From Perkinsus chesapeaki (taxonomy: Eukaryota; Perkinsozoa; Perkinsida; Perkinsidae): a stretch of DNA of 44,894 nucleotides. The stretch lies in contig JAAPAO010000205.1 in assembly GCA_013115145.1 (NCBI GenBank), forward strand, positions 1-44,894, given 5' to 3'. A model generated the notes under the pieces. It searched no databases and was not told the DNA's origin. It was given only the letters and a program-made list of their open reading frames with translations. The translations under genes and the position numbers were made by a program. This document shows positions 23,001 to 35,000 of the stretch, piece by piece; the stretch's first letter is position 1; the number at the start of each line of letters is the position of its first letter.

Positions 23001-26000
23001 GATTGGCAATATGGAAGATGATGGGAACACTGATAATCTAAAAGAACTACTATGATTGTTTTGTGAGCCATTTTGGGATCGATCGGGGAAGTTTAGAAAC
23101 TGTGTTACTAAATTATGCGTTATAACTACTGGTAGGGGTGAAAGGTCTCTCGCCAAAGTCATTCTTGCCAAGAACGTGGCATTTCAAACAGCTAATAGGA
23201 ATATCTCAGTGCTGGTTGTCAAATGCCAATGTGATAGAGGTTTATCTTTACGGTTTTGTGCTGCATAGCGTCCACATCTTCCGGCGCTCCATGGACTTCG
23301 TCAATCCTGTTCAGGTACGATATTTTCGGGGTTGGCAGAAGCTGGGTTTTGGGGATGTTTTGATGAGTTCAATCGTATCAATGCCGAAGTCCTGTCGGTC
23401 GTCAGCGCGCAGATTAAATCGATACAGATGGGATTGGCTCAGCAGAGCAAAACGATTGAACTGCTTGGGAGGGATGTGACGCTTCGCAGCACCATCGGAT
23501 ACTTTATAACTATGAATCCCGGTTACGCTGGTCGAACGGAGCTGCCTGACAATCTCAAGGCGATGTTCCGACCAGTGGTTATGATCGTGCCGGACTTGCT
23601 TATGATTTGTGAAAATATGTTGATGTCCGAGGGTTTCGGTAAGGCGAAGGTCCTCGCTAATAAGATGACCGTTTTGTACTCGTTGGCTCAAGGGCAACTT
23701 TCTAAACAGTAATGGGTGATACTCCGGCTCGGGAAAGGGCGCTGTGTTTTAGGTACCATTACGACTTCAAGCTTCGTGCGTTGAAGTCGGTGCTGGTCAT
23801 GGCTGGCGATTTGAAGAGATCATCGTCGGAGTTGCCGGAGGACGTGGTCCTTATGAGAGCTCTGAGAGATATGAACATGCCTAAGTTTGTTAAGGAGGAT
23901 GTAAGGGTTGAATTGCCCCGCAGAGGATACGCTTTTCGCAATTTTTATCATTCGCGTTTTATGTCGTGGTAGTGGAACTATTGGGCAACAACAGCTCTAA
24001 CACATTTAGGCGCTGAACTGCCAATTGTAATAATTGCCTCGATCTCCCTGTTGTTCTGTTCCACTGTAGAGAATGCCATTGGAATGATCTGATTTCACAA
24101 TGTGAAATCAATGCGACAACTTGGGAGGGGGAAATGGTCGTCTTCAAGCTTCGTCTTCTAACGTTTTTGGTGCCTCAGTAATCCACCAATAGTCCACGGG
24201 ACCTACCGTGGAGTTCATAAGGTCGGCTATGTTGAACCCGTCCTTTCTCAAAACCTAACATTCCCGTCGAACGGGAACGAATACTAGACGAAAGCCAAAG
24301 GCAATCCGACCGTCGCCGAACTCCGCCGAGATATCAACACCCCAATCAACACCGTCAATATTTCCAAAGTGTGATAGACAGAGCGGCTGGAACTTGGAAG
24401 ATCGGGCGACATCATTAGAGTTTCACCTGGTTTGAGTCTAAAACGGGTTTACGCCAAGTGGTTTCCCGATAAACGCGGAGACAAAGTCTCAAGTTATCGA
24501 ACGCACCTGGGTGTACCGTCCTCGAACTGGTACTTAGGAACGGCAACAGAAACAACCGAAGAAGATACCATGCTCGCTGGGAACGAAGCAAGAGTGTAGC
24601 TGTCTCCTTGAGGGTAGTAAATCTTATACTTGACCGTGTTGTCATCTAAGAAGGTCAACTCCACATTAGAATCAGTGGTAGACCAATTCCTTGGCGAGTA
24701 AACGCCTATAGGGGCCGTGGGCTTAGTGGCAAAAGCTGCCGAAAAGAGTTGAAAGCAGGTGGAAATTGTCAAAATCATGAGTGATGAAAATCGTCAAGAC
24801 ATTCTGATAACAGAATGTCTGGTAGATTTCATGCTGTATTTCAGCTCTTCTAGCAGCCGAAGGTTTCACAGGAGGTTTCAGACATCTCTAAACATCAGCG
24901 ACTAGAGCGCCATCGATAAGATAGGATCGACGATCCCGAGGGAACATCCGATTGTTGCGATAAAACTGTGCAAACACAACAACAGATGATAGACCGAGAG
25001 GCAGAATTTTATATGCGTAACACCATTACAAAATAGCTGCGACAGAAATAGATCAATCGGGTGACCTGTTCAATTGAAGCAACATAACGGTACGCGGTAC
25101 AGAACTCAAGGCAACTGGCCACTGACTGAGGCAATACTATCACGTCACCGATAGTATGCCAGTAGCATGGAGACTGTTTGCCATTACAGAGACAAGATGC
25201 CATAACCTCTGGTAACATCGAGAAGTATGTAGTGTAGGCGAGGGAAGCCTTATTTGGTTGGGGAGGTCCAGCAACTCACAGTGAGTGGTCATCGGGGCTG
25301 TGAACTGGAATGATTTACAAAATTGAGCTTTATATGCCAGTTGGCAGGTACCCCCTGGGGTTATCACGTTCCACGCTGGCACCATCTGAGGCAACATACC
25401 CTTCTCTTGCTTGTGGTAACAGTTGTCGTTGTAGTCGTACTGGTTGGATTGGTGCGAAGGTGAAATGGGTTGTAGTCGATGTAGTTGTAGTCGTCGTGGT
25501 TGGAGTGGTTGTAATCGTCGTGGTTGGAGTGGTTATAGTCGTGCTTGTAGTCGTTGGAGTGGTTGTAGTCGTCGTGGTTGTAGTGGTTGTAGTGGGTGGG
25601 GCGTGGTTCAAAATGATAGGGCACCAATTCTCGAGTAGGAACGTGATCTCGTCTTTAACCGGATCGTAGCCCAGGTTCAAATAGAAGTAGTCCACTGAAA
25701 ATCCGGAGAATCTGCCATGGAGGTTCTGGAGTTGGATCAGAGGTACATGAACCCTGATAAGACTCGAGCTTTTCATCGAGAAGTCGACATCGAACGGGGA
25801 CGAGTAGGATACGCCATCGATGTTGAAGTGATAGACGGCTTGGCCCTTACCGAACTCCATAGTAATATTGATGCCACGCTGCAAAGCCTGGTACACACCA
25901 GCGGGCTGTCTTACGTAGGCAGAACCCTTTGCATCATCTGATGAGTGGAGAATCTCAAAAGAACGGTGCTTCGCGTTCACGGTAATTCTATTATTGGCGG

Positions 26001-29000
26001 CGTCGTAGAAGAAGATTTGAAGACCCAAGTCTTCGAATGCATCAGGATGAGCGGTCCTCCAGAATTCCAGTTGATGACCAGGAACCGTTACAGCAAGAAC
26101 AGAAGAGGCCAGCATCTTCACGCGATAAGAATCGAGAGTAGCACTGTCACTGTGAGGGTGTTCAATGAAGTATTTAACAGTGCTATCATCCAGGAAGTTC
26201 AAGTTCACGTTAGCCTCACTGGAAGACTGACCTTGTGGAGAATACACACCCGAGGGGGCTTTGAGCTTGTCAGCCATTGCGGCCAAAAGCATCAGAAAGC
26301 AGGTGAAAAAGATCATGGGATGAATAAAAAATGTTAAGATAATCTGCCCTGCAAAGTGATTGGTGGATTACATCATATATAGTAATCCTACAACCTTACG
26401 GGTATATCATAATCTCCTGTGCAGTAGTTGTAGCCTAAACTAAATACCACGGGAAGAATATTGGTCCTCGAAAGAGAGTAACTGAGCTACTCGGAAAGCA
26501 TTGTGTAGAGGAGAATGCTAGATGCGGAACACGCTAAGCGTTCACTGAACTTTGCAAGTAAAGCGCCATCCTCCATGTACAAGTGTACACAGGTACGATC
26601 AACGGGGACTGCAAGTGAGATCTAACCACGGTATAGCACCAGGCTGCCGATGGGAGGATAGTCTCCGAATCCCACGCAGTTTTGATCCTACTACATTGTG
26701 AAGGTCATTGCTTGATTTAACTCAAAGCAGTTTTTAAACGAGAGACAAGATTGGATGTGGAACCTAAAACGCGCACTATTCTCGTATTTCCTTACCTAGT
26801 TGTTTCTCGTTCTTTGTCCGGTGTGGCGGGTACGAGAAGTGGGACGAGTAAGCAACATCCCTTGGACAAGTCGGTCTGAAGAAATGGGGCTGCGCGGAGC
26901 CTCTTCCTTTCTCTATGCGTACTACAAAACCGATCCGCAGGAGAGGCTCCTTTGTGGAGGCTCCATTACGGAGCACGGTGACGCGCCTTGGGATCATTCT
27001 TCATCTGTTAGTAGCGGCATCGGTCAGCATGTGACCTGGATTGAGCGATTCGGTGAACGCTGAATGCTCTCGGAGAGAAAGGAGTCGAGAATCCATGCCT
27101 TCTCAAAAATGTGCTGCTGGTTGCCTCGGCCGCCCAGATATATTCCCAGGACTTTCGTAGACAGTGACGCCGCTTCACGAAGCTTGCGGATAACTCGTTA
27201 GCGTCAGTCAAGGTAGATCTTGTCGGGGGCGGCGGCCTTCGAGAAGCCTACTCGGTGATCTGTACAGGCGATCTCGGCGATGCAAGCGAGCTGAGATCAT
27301 CTGAGTTGATTGAACTCCCTGCCTGGTATACTGTACTCTTCGGAAGCGCTTGAGGGTGCAGAAAAGGCCCACTGTCCGGTCGCCGCTGCCGAAATATAGG
27401 AAGAGCTGAAAAACTGTATCGGACTGTCCGACCGGTTGGTTAGCCCACTCCTTGTAATAGTCCGTCCACACTATTCGCACTATTCACCGAAAAGTTTCTC
27501 GGCAAATGTTTTGGCGGGCAAATCTTGGCGTTAACACGTACGGTAGTGTTAGCTCAGGCCAGTCACGCTTACGTTCTCTTGGCTTGTTTGGCCTAAGACT
27601 AGGTAACTCATGAGTGTAGGCGGCCCGGGGCAGATTTTTTCGTGTGGGTAAAGTGTTCGGACTTCGGGTTGAATAACTTGTGACTGCTCGTTTCCTGAGG
27701 TCGTTCTTCACATGAGAATGTATGCCCTCCACATTATTTGTATGAGGTCCATCACCAGCCATGATTGACTGACTTGTAGTGCTTCACGTCAGGTCGTAGA
27801 GTAGAAATGCAGCCGTATGCTGAGAGATGCGCTTCCCAAATACTGGTCCTTACAGAAAGTTGACGTCGATAGTTCCGCACTGGGTGTCTCTAGTAGATCC
27901 AGAATAAGCCATTTTCTGTAGTCCTCTCATATCGTTCCATCTTACTAGCGCATAGAGAACAGGAGCGAGTGCCATTTATGAGGCAATGGCTTTTTAGCCA
28001 CTTTAACTCGAAAATTCCTGCGATGAAGTCTTAGGGACGGTGTCCCCTAACACAATGGAAATCACCACATCTGCGGAGTGTTCATCTGTGATGAAGATCT
28101 GTGAGCACTGCGAGAAGTCAGGTTGAAGATTGAAACTTTGACAAACGGTTTATCGGTCACTTCCTGTCACAAGAAGTGAATACATCCTTGATGGTTCAGC
28201 CCATGTCCGTCTTAAACTCGTGCAGTGGTTTCAAATAAGCCTTCGTTGATGAGAGCCTTCAATCCTTCCCTGAACAGAATGCTCCTCCTTCCCTGAACAG
28301 AATGCTCCTCCTTCCCTGAACAGAATGCTCCTCCTTCCCTGAACAGAATGCTAGGCTATAACGAGTGGCTAACCACAGGCCACGACACCACGACCGGTCC
28401 TAGTGGTGGTCTGCCGTCCTCCATAGCTCCACCAGGTCAACACGTCCTCGAGATAGCGAGTCATGGAGTACAGAGAATCTGTAACAGAATGTGAACGAGA
28501 GAGATAATTGAATTATTGGAAAATTATTGGAACACATTTTAGATTGAATTATAATAATTCACGTGTCGTCCAGAATGTCACATTTCGAATGTGTTCCTGG
28601 TTGCGCCTGTCGCCGAACAATGTAGACAGTAACGACTCTCCTCGAAGCTACTGGGTGGTTTTATGGCATCCTTAAAGGTACCGCTTTTCCAAGGCCTGCT
28701 CGGGGATCTGTTTCCTGGCTTGGAGTGTCCGCGTGTTGGGTACCCGACACTTAAGAAAGCTATCGAGGAGGAGCTGGAGAGTCGTGGAATGAAGCACCGT
28801 TATGAGGAGCTTTATCACCTTCAAGTCGACAAAACTATGCAGTTGTATGAGACCATGCTGACAAGACACACCACCATGGTTGTTGGTAGGGCACGCTTCT
28901 CTCAACGCTGAGCGAATTCGTTGGGCATGTTAGGTAAGACCATGAGCGGTAAATCAACAGTGATCAATTGTCTTGCTGGCGCACAGAAGAGGGCATTCGA

Positions 29001-32000
29001 AACGCCAACGCATATCTATCCAATAAACCCAAAAATGGTTACAGTTAACGAACTGTATGGAGTGTTGGATCCGGCGACGAGAGACTGGACGGACGGTTTG
29101 CTGAGCAAGATATTCCGGGATATCAATCAACCAATACCAGCTGGCCGAGGCCTTGAAAAGCGGTATATTTTGTACGACGGTGATGTTGATGCCGTTTGGG
29201 TTGAGAATATGAATTCAGTGATGGACGATAATAAAATCCTCACGTTGAACAATGGCGAGCGAATAAGGCTCGAGAAGCACTGTGCTATGCTGTTTGAGGT
29301 TGATGACTTGCAGTATGCATCTCCGGCGACCATCTCTCGTTGTGGGATGGTTTATGTGGATGATAAGGACCTCGGGCCAGCGCCGTTTTACGATCGGTGG
29401 TCTCGAGGAAAAGGGGGTAAAGTGGAGCCAGTTCTAATGGAAATGTAGGGGAATTGTCATGAGTGATGTAACTGCATTTTTCATAGGTTTGAGAAATGGG
29501 TGCGGCCGTGTTTGGCGCTACTCTGTGATGGAAAAGTCAACGGAGAGCTTTTGGCAGATGGCCCACTTGCTGGCAGCTTACCTAGAAGCCAGGTCGGCAC
29601 TGACTACATAGTTCAGCTTAGCAAGATATTCGATAGCATGGTCGATGATGAGATTGGGCGGATGCAGCCCCTCGAGATTGCTTGTGTATTCTTGTTCACG
29701 ATGATCTGGTCTTTGGGATCAGTCCTGGAGGAGAGGACTCGAGAGCAATTTGATGAGTTCGTGAAGAAGCTGGTTGTCGATCATCCAATTGAAAGTATTG
29801 GAGATTTGACTTTGCCGAAAACTTCGCTATATGAGATGGTATATGATTTGGAAAGTGGTCAGTGGGTGCCTTGGAAGGATAGAGTTATGGCTTATGAGGA
29901 GGGCTCACCAGATAGAGACTTCAACTCTATCTTGGTGCCAACCGTGGACACTACACGGTATTCCTGGCTGAGATCTCAATTCGCTAAAGTGAAGGCACCG
30001 TGCTTGTTTGTTGGGGAGTCGGGTGAGACTCAACATATGGGACTTGGCGACTTTGAAATTTAGGAACTGCGAAATCTGTGACGATCATCAACTCGTTGGA
30101 GAGCGAACCGATTGACACCAGTTTGATGCTACTTATTAATTTCTCAAGTCGAACGAGTGCTGCAGATTTCCAGAGGAACATTGAAGATAATATATTCAAG
30201 CGAACAGGTGGGCCTAGGGAGACGCGGTTCTACATTGAGATGTTAGTTTGGCGATTCTGGCACGCGCATGGATTCCGCTGGCTCAGATACGAGAATGTTG
30301 TGGAACTTTTATACTTGTAATTGTAATGCTTGCTTAACGTATCATTATTGGAAAATAAGTCAATTTGAAGGACTGTGTGTGCCGTACATTCAACAGAAGA
30401 CCTCGATCGCTCGGTGAAGGGTTACAGTTATACTAACTACCAACTACGGACGTTATACACTGGAGCGGGGAACTGGTCTTTTGCTTTCTCTCTACTACTT
30501 TCCGTGCAACTCAGGTCGAATTTTCGGACCGGAACAAGGCAAAACTTTGCGGATCTTCGTTGATGATTTATCCATGCCGAAGATTGATAAGTATGGCACT
30601 CAGCAACCACTGGCTCTGCTCAAGTTTGTTGTGGAGAAGCAGTTTATGTAGGGTTATCTTGTCGGGATGTATCGAACGAAGAGGTGACGTAGGTACGAAA
30701 GAGGAGGTGATTTGGAGAAGATAGTTATTCAAGACGTGGAGCATATCGCCGCGATGCAGCCGCCAGGGGCTGGTCGGAATTCCATTGACCCTCGAGTGGT
30801 GAGTCTGTACTGCGCTATTGGCATTACGTTCCCATCAACTGAGACGATTGATAAGATCTACAGCTCGATATTGAAGGGTATGTTCGTATTGTTTGGGGAT
30901 GAGGTGAGAGAGCGGTATGAGCGGCAAGAGGAGTGTTTCGGTAGGTCCGGGAAATGGCGCTGAGGCTACCGGAAGTCACATTGTCACTTCATCGCGAAGT
31001 CGTTGAGAACTTACCGAGGAGCCCTTCGAAGTTTCATTACATCTTTAATCTTCGGGACCTTTCTAGAGTGTATCAAGGAGTGTGCCAGGCCGACCCGCAG
31101 GTGGTCAGCACTCCAGCCAAGCTCGTTCGGTTGTGGCGTCATGAGTTCCAGCGGGTCTATGCTGATCGACTAATTGATGAAAATGAACGGGAGTATGTTG
31201 ACGGACAGTTGCTGGCCGGCATGGTGGAGAGGCACTTTTCTGAGTATCGAGATGAAGTTCTCAAGGAGCCGCTGGTGTTTGGCGATTTCAAGGATGTGGT
31301 CAGCATTCTGGAAGCAGACGAGCCGACTGGAGAGATGCGCCTTTACGATGATATGAATGACTGGCAGGGGGTGAACAAAATCCTCCAGGCGGTTTTGGAA
31401 CTTTACAATCTGGACAGGAGCGCGATGAATTTGGTGTTGTTCGTGGATGCCATGCGTCACTTGACGCGAGTCCACAGGATTCTTCGCCTGCCGCAAGGGA
31501 ATGCTTTGCTTGTCGGCATTGGTGGTCTTGGAAAACAAAGTCTGACAAAGCTTGCAACGTTCACTGCTGGACAGACTCTATACGAGATAACCTTGTGTCG
31601 AGGGTACGGCGACAGCAATCTAAAGGACGATCTCAAGGCGCTCTACCAGGCAGCTGTGAAGGGACCGCAGACGTTCCTGTTCACCGATGCCAATGTTGTC
31701 GAAGAAGGGTTCTTAGAATACATCAATAACATGCTCACCGTGGGAATGGTGCCAGCGCTGTTTGCTGATGATGAGAAAGAATCTTTGGTATCGAGTGTGA
31801 GAGCCAAAGCGAAGGCAGAAGGAGTGCAGGAGAGCAGAATGTGGAACTATTGCGTAGGTCCACCTGTCCGTCTTACCAAGCGATATTTAACACACATGAA
31901 ATCCTGACTGTTCGTCCGTGAACTAGCTACGAGAGAGGGAACTCGAATCATGGGAGATTTGATCTTGCCCACCAAGGGGCCTCGATGTGTCTTATTATCA

Positions 32001-35000
32001 GGTTAATCACATAAGATCGCAGCTCCACTTGGTGTTGTCAATGAGCCCGGCGGGCAATGCTCTACGATTGCGGTGTCGAAACTTTCCGGGGTTGGTAACA
32101 TGCACTACTATCGATTGGTTCCAGCCATGGCCGACCGACGCATTGCTGGCGGTCGCCACTCAGTTGCTGTCAGAGTAACAAATTGCAATTTCTGAGAGGT
32201 ATGGATTTCGTGGTTCAGATGTGATGTGCCGGCTGAGAACAGAAGTGACATCAACAGGTTTGTGTGCGATGCTCACCTCTCCGTCACAACAAAATATAGT
32301 CCGGAATTCGAAGCAAAGTGAGTGGGAATGATTCGGCATATCAAATTCGGATGCACGATATTTATCATGCGGTATTTTTCAGATTCAAGAGGCGCAACTT
32401 CGCGACACCCAAGAACTACCTAGACTTCTTGTCTAGCTACGAAGATCTGCTCGCCAAGAACCGCAAGACTGTCGATGCTCAAAGTCAACGGCTCGGTGGT
32501 GGTCTGGATAAGCTGGTGCAGGCAGCTAATCAGGTTACCGTTATGAGTAAGAGCTGGCTTCCTCTATGTTCTTTAAAACTATCCTTGTTTGTCGGAATAT
32601 AGTGTTCAAATGTCTTTTAAGTGGCGTTCATGGGAAACTTCGTGACGCATAGGATCTTGTAGAGCGTCTACAGGCTTTGAACGAATATAGAATCTTGTGG
32701 AACCGACTGGTTTTGGTGTAGTATCGTGTTTGCAATATGGTTTCCGAATGAAGCTGGTTGATACCATCAGTGGCTGCTTTGATCTTATAATATATCACGG
32801 TTCATTATGGTAGGTATTCGTGTTTAGGTAAAGACTTGGCGGAGAAGAAGGTTGTGGTGGATGAAAAGGCGTCAGCGGTTGGCAGGTTGATCGAAGAAAT
32901 TAATGAGAAGTCGATAACGGTGTCGAAGAATCAGAAGATAGCGAATGAACAGGCGAAACAGATTGCCGACGATAATGTGATCATCCAACGGGAGAAAGAA
33001 GATGCTGATGCTGCTCTGGCGGAGTAAGATTGAATGGTGACTCGGCGGTGATAGGTTTACTAGGGCGCTGCCGGCACTTGATATGGCGGCCAAAGCTTTG
33101 GAGGAACTTGACAAGAAGGACATTACGGAAGTGAAGTCGATGGCTAGTCCACCGGCACCTGTTATGATAGTCTGCCAATGCGTGCTTATCTTGAAGCCGC
33201 TGGGGAAGGAGGATGAGAATGGCGGTGAGCGAATTTGAATTGAAGGCTTCTTCGATTCACCGGATTTTAAAAGTGTGTATGGGGACATCTATATCTAAGA
33301 GCGACACTGGGAGAGCCGAGGCCTCCGGAAAGACCGGAATTTGTCTAGAATATAGATCGAGGCATGCGAACTGATAGCATTGATAAGGACTGTATCATTT
33401 AGGGTGGGCTGCCGCCAAACAGATGTTGAGTGATGTAAGCCTTTTAAGAGCATTGCAAGAATATAAAAAAGACGATATGAAAGACCGTCAGGTAGGATGA
33501 GCTCTTGATGACCACTTGGGAATTCGCGCGATGTCAGATAAAAAAGATTAAAGAGTTATTGGCGAAGGATAAGGACGTTTTTGAGGGCGATAATATGAAG
33601 AATATATCAAAAGCAGGCTTTGGGCTGTTGCAGTGGGTGAAGGCAATGATCAAGTACCACGAGGTGGCACGAACAGTGGAGCCGAAGAGGAAGCTGGTGG
33701 CTGAGTTGACACAAAAGAAGGAGGAAGCCGAAGCTAATTTGGCCAGAATTAACGAGGAGCTCGGAACGCTCGCTGAAAATATCCAAAAGTTGAGCGATGA
33801 AGAAGTGAAGCAGAGCGCACTATTGAAAGCTCTTGAAGACGAAGCGGATACGATGCAAAGGAAGCTGGAGGCAGCGTCGAAGTTAATCGACGGGCTCGGC
33901 TCGGAAAGGGAGAGATGGTCGAAAGATATCACATTGCAAGGTGGGCCTGGAAAGACTTCCGCTTCGTACATTGGCAGGGCGAGGAGGGGGTCTTTATAAG
34001 ACTGACGGATGTTAGTGAATTAATAACCTTTTCGCGTGCTCCGCGGAATACGGCTTTGAAATGCCCTTCCGAGCTGATGCCCTCCATGTCATTGTGGGGT
34101 CGCTTTTTTAGGGGAGAAGAAAAAGCGGCTGGTTGGCGACTGTCTGTTGGGCTCTGCGTTCATATCTTATGCTGGTCCGTTTAATCACCAGTTCCGCAAT
34201 GAGATGCTTTATCGTGATTGGCACGCTCGAGTGATGGAGGCGGATATTCCTACGAGCAGCGACTTCAAGTAAAGGGGAGTTCTTTATTCTCTGCGATGCG
34301 TTGATCCAGGCTGGAGACACTTCTTACTTCGGACGTGGAAGTCGCCTTATGGAGCTCGCAGGGGCTTCCAAGCGATGAGCTCAGCGTTCAGAATGGCATC
34401 CTTACGACCAGAACTAATCGGTTTCCGTTGTGTGTGGATCCACAGGTGGGAAGGTGGCATATTAGTCTTATCGTTATGAACTACTTCGCTGGGTTGCTGG
34501 AGATGGTAGTGCTGCATCCGTGGCCAGCATGACGTGGCGCCGAGAAAATTTTTCTGGCTGGATAGGGTTTTGTAATGATCTGTTTATCGAGTAAAGGAAC
34601 GCTAACGATTTAGCGGGTCTGTCTCGCTCGCTTGTTTTGAGGAGGGAGACAAGTTGAACACGACTGGGGATTTAGATGCAAGCTATCCGTTGGTTGAAGA
34701 AGAAAGAAGAAAAATCGAACGGTGGACTGACGGTGAAGACCTTCAACGACGAGTATATAAAGTAAAAGTTTTATGAATTGCTATTAGTAATTATTTTTAT
34801 TAACCGACTGTTAGATATCTTGAGCTCGCCATACAGTACGGCAAGCCGTTCTTGTTTGAGAATCTTGACGAGGAAATCGATCCCATGATCGATCCAGTAC
34901 TCGAGAAAAGGTAAGGCGTATTGAGGAGAGGGGCCGATACTGTTTTCAGGTACGTGATGCAAAATGGACAGAAGATGCTGACTTTGGGAGACAACACAAT

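Larger units (their letters stand above)
23901..28677 (+). other. Giant 4.8-kb dynein intron with nested antisense genes
   Basis: The exon ending NMPKFVKED (23900, donor GTAAGG) joins the exon beginning [14 protein letters not shown] (28678, acceptor CTTAAAG). KEDVPLF is the expected heavy-chain continuation, so the 4777 nt between are intronic. It contains, on the minus strand, a secreted-family gene, its pseudogene paralogue and a transposase relic, plus a 23-bp tandem repeat. Other dynein introns checked are mostly 40-550 nt. Confidence 0.8.

Noticed and set aside
25009-25397. Cys-rich minus-strand frames as a spliced C-terminus of the nested secreted protein
   Set aside because: A good-looking GTGAGT...ACCAG intron exists, but joining it creates a stop or the wrong phase, so it is not supported from sequence alone.
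26800-27063. Plus-strand open frame of 87 codons in the giant intron
   Set aside because: No recognisable domain and overlapping open frames on the other strand.
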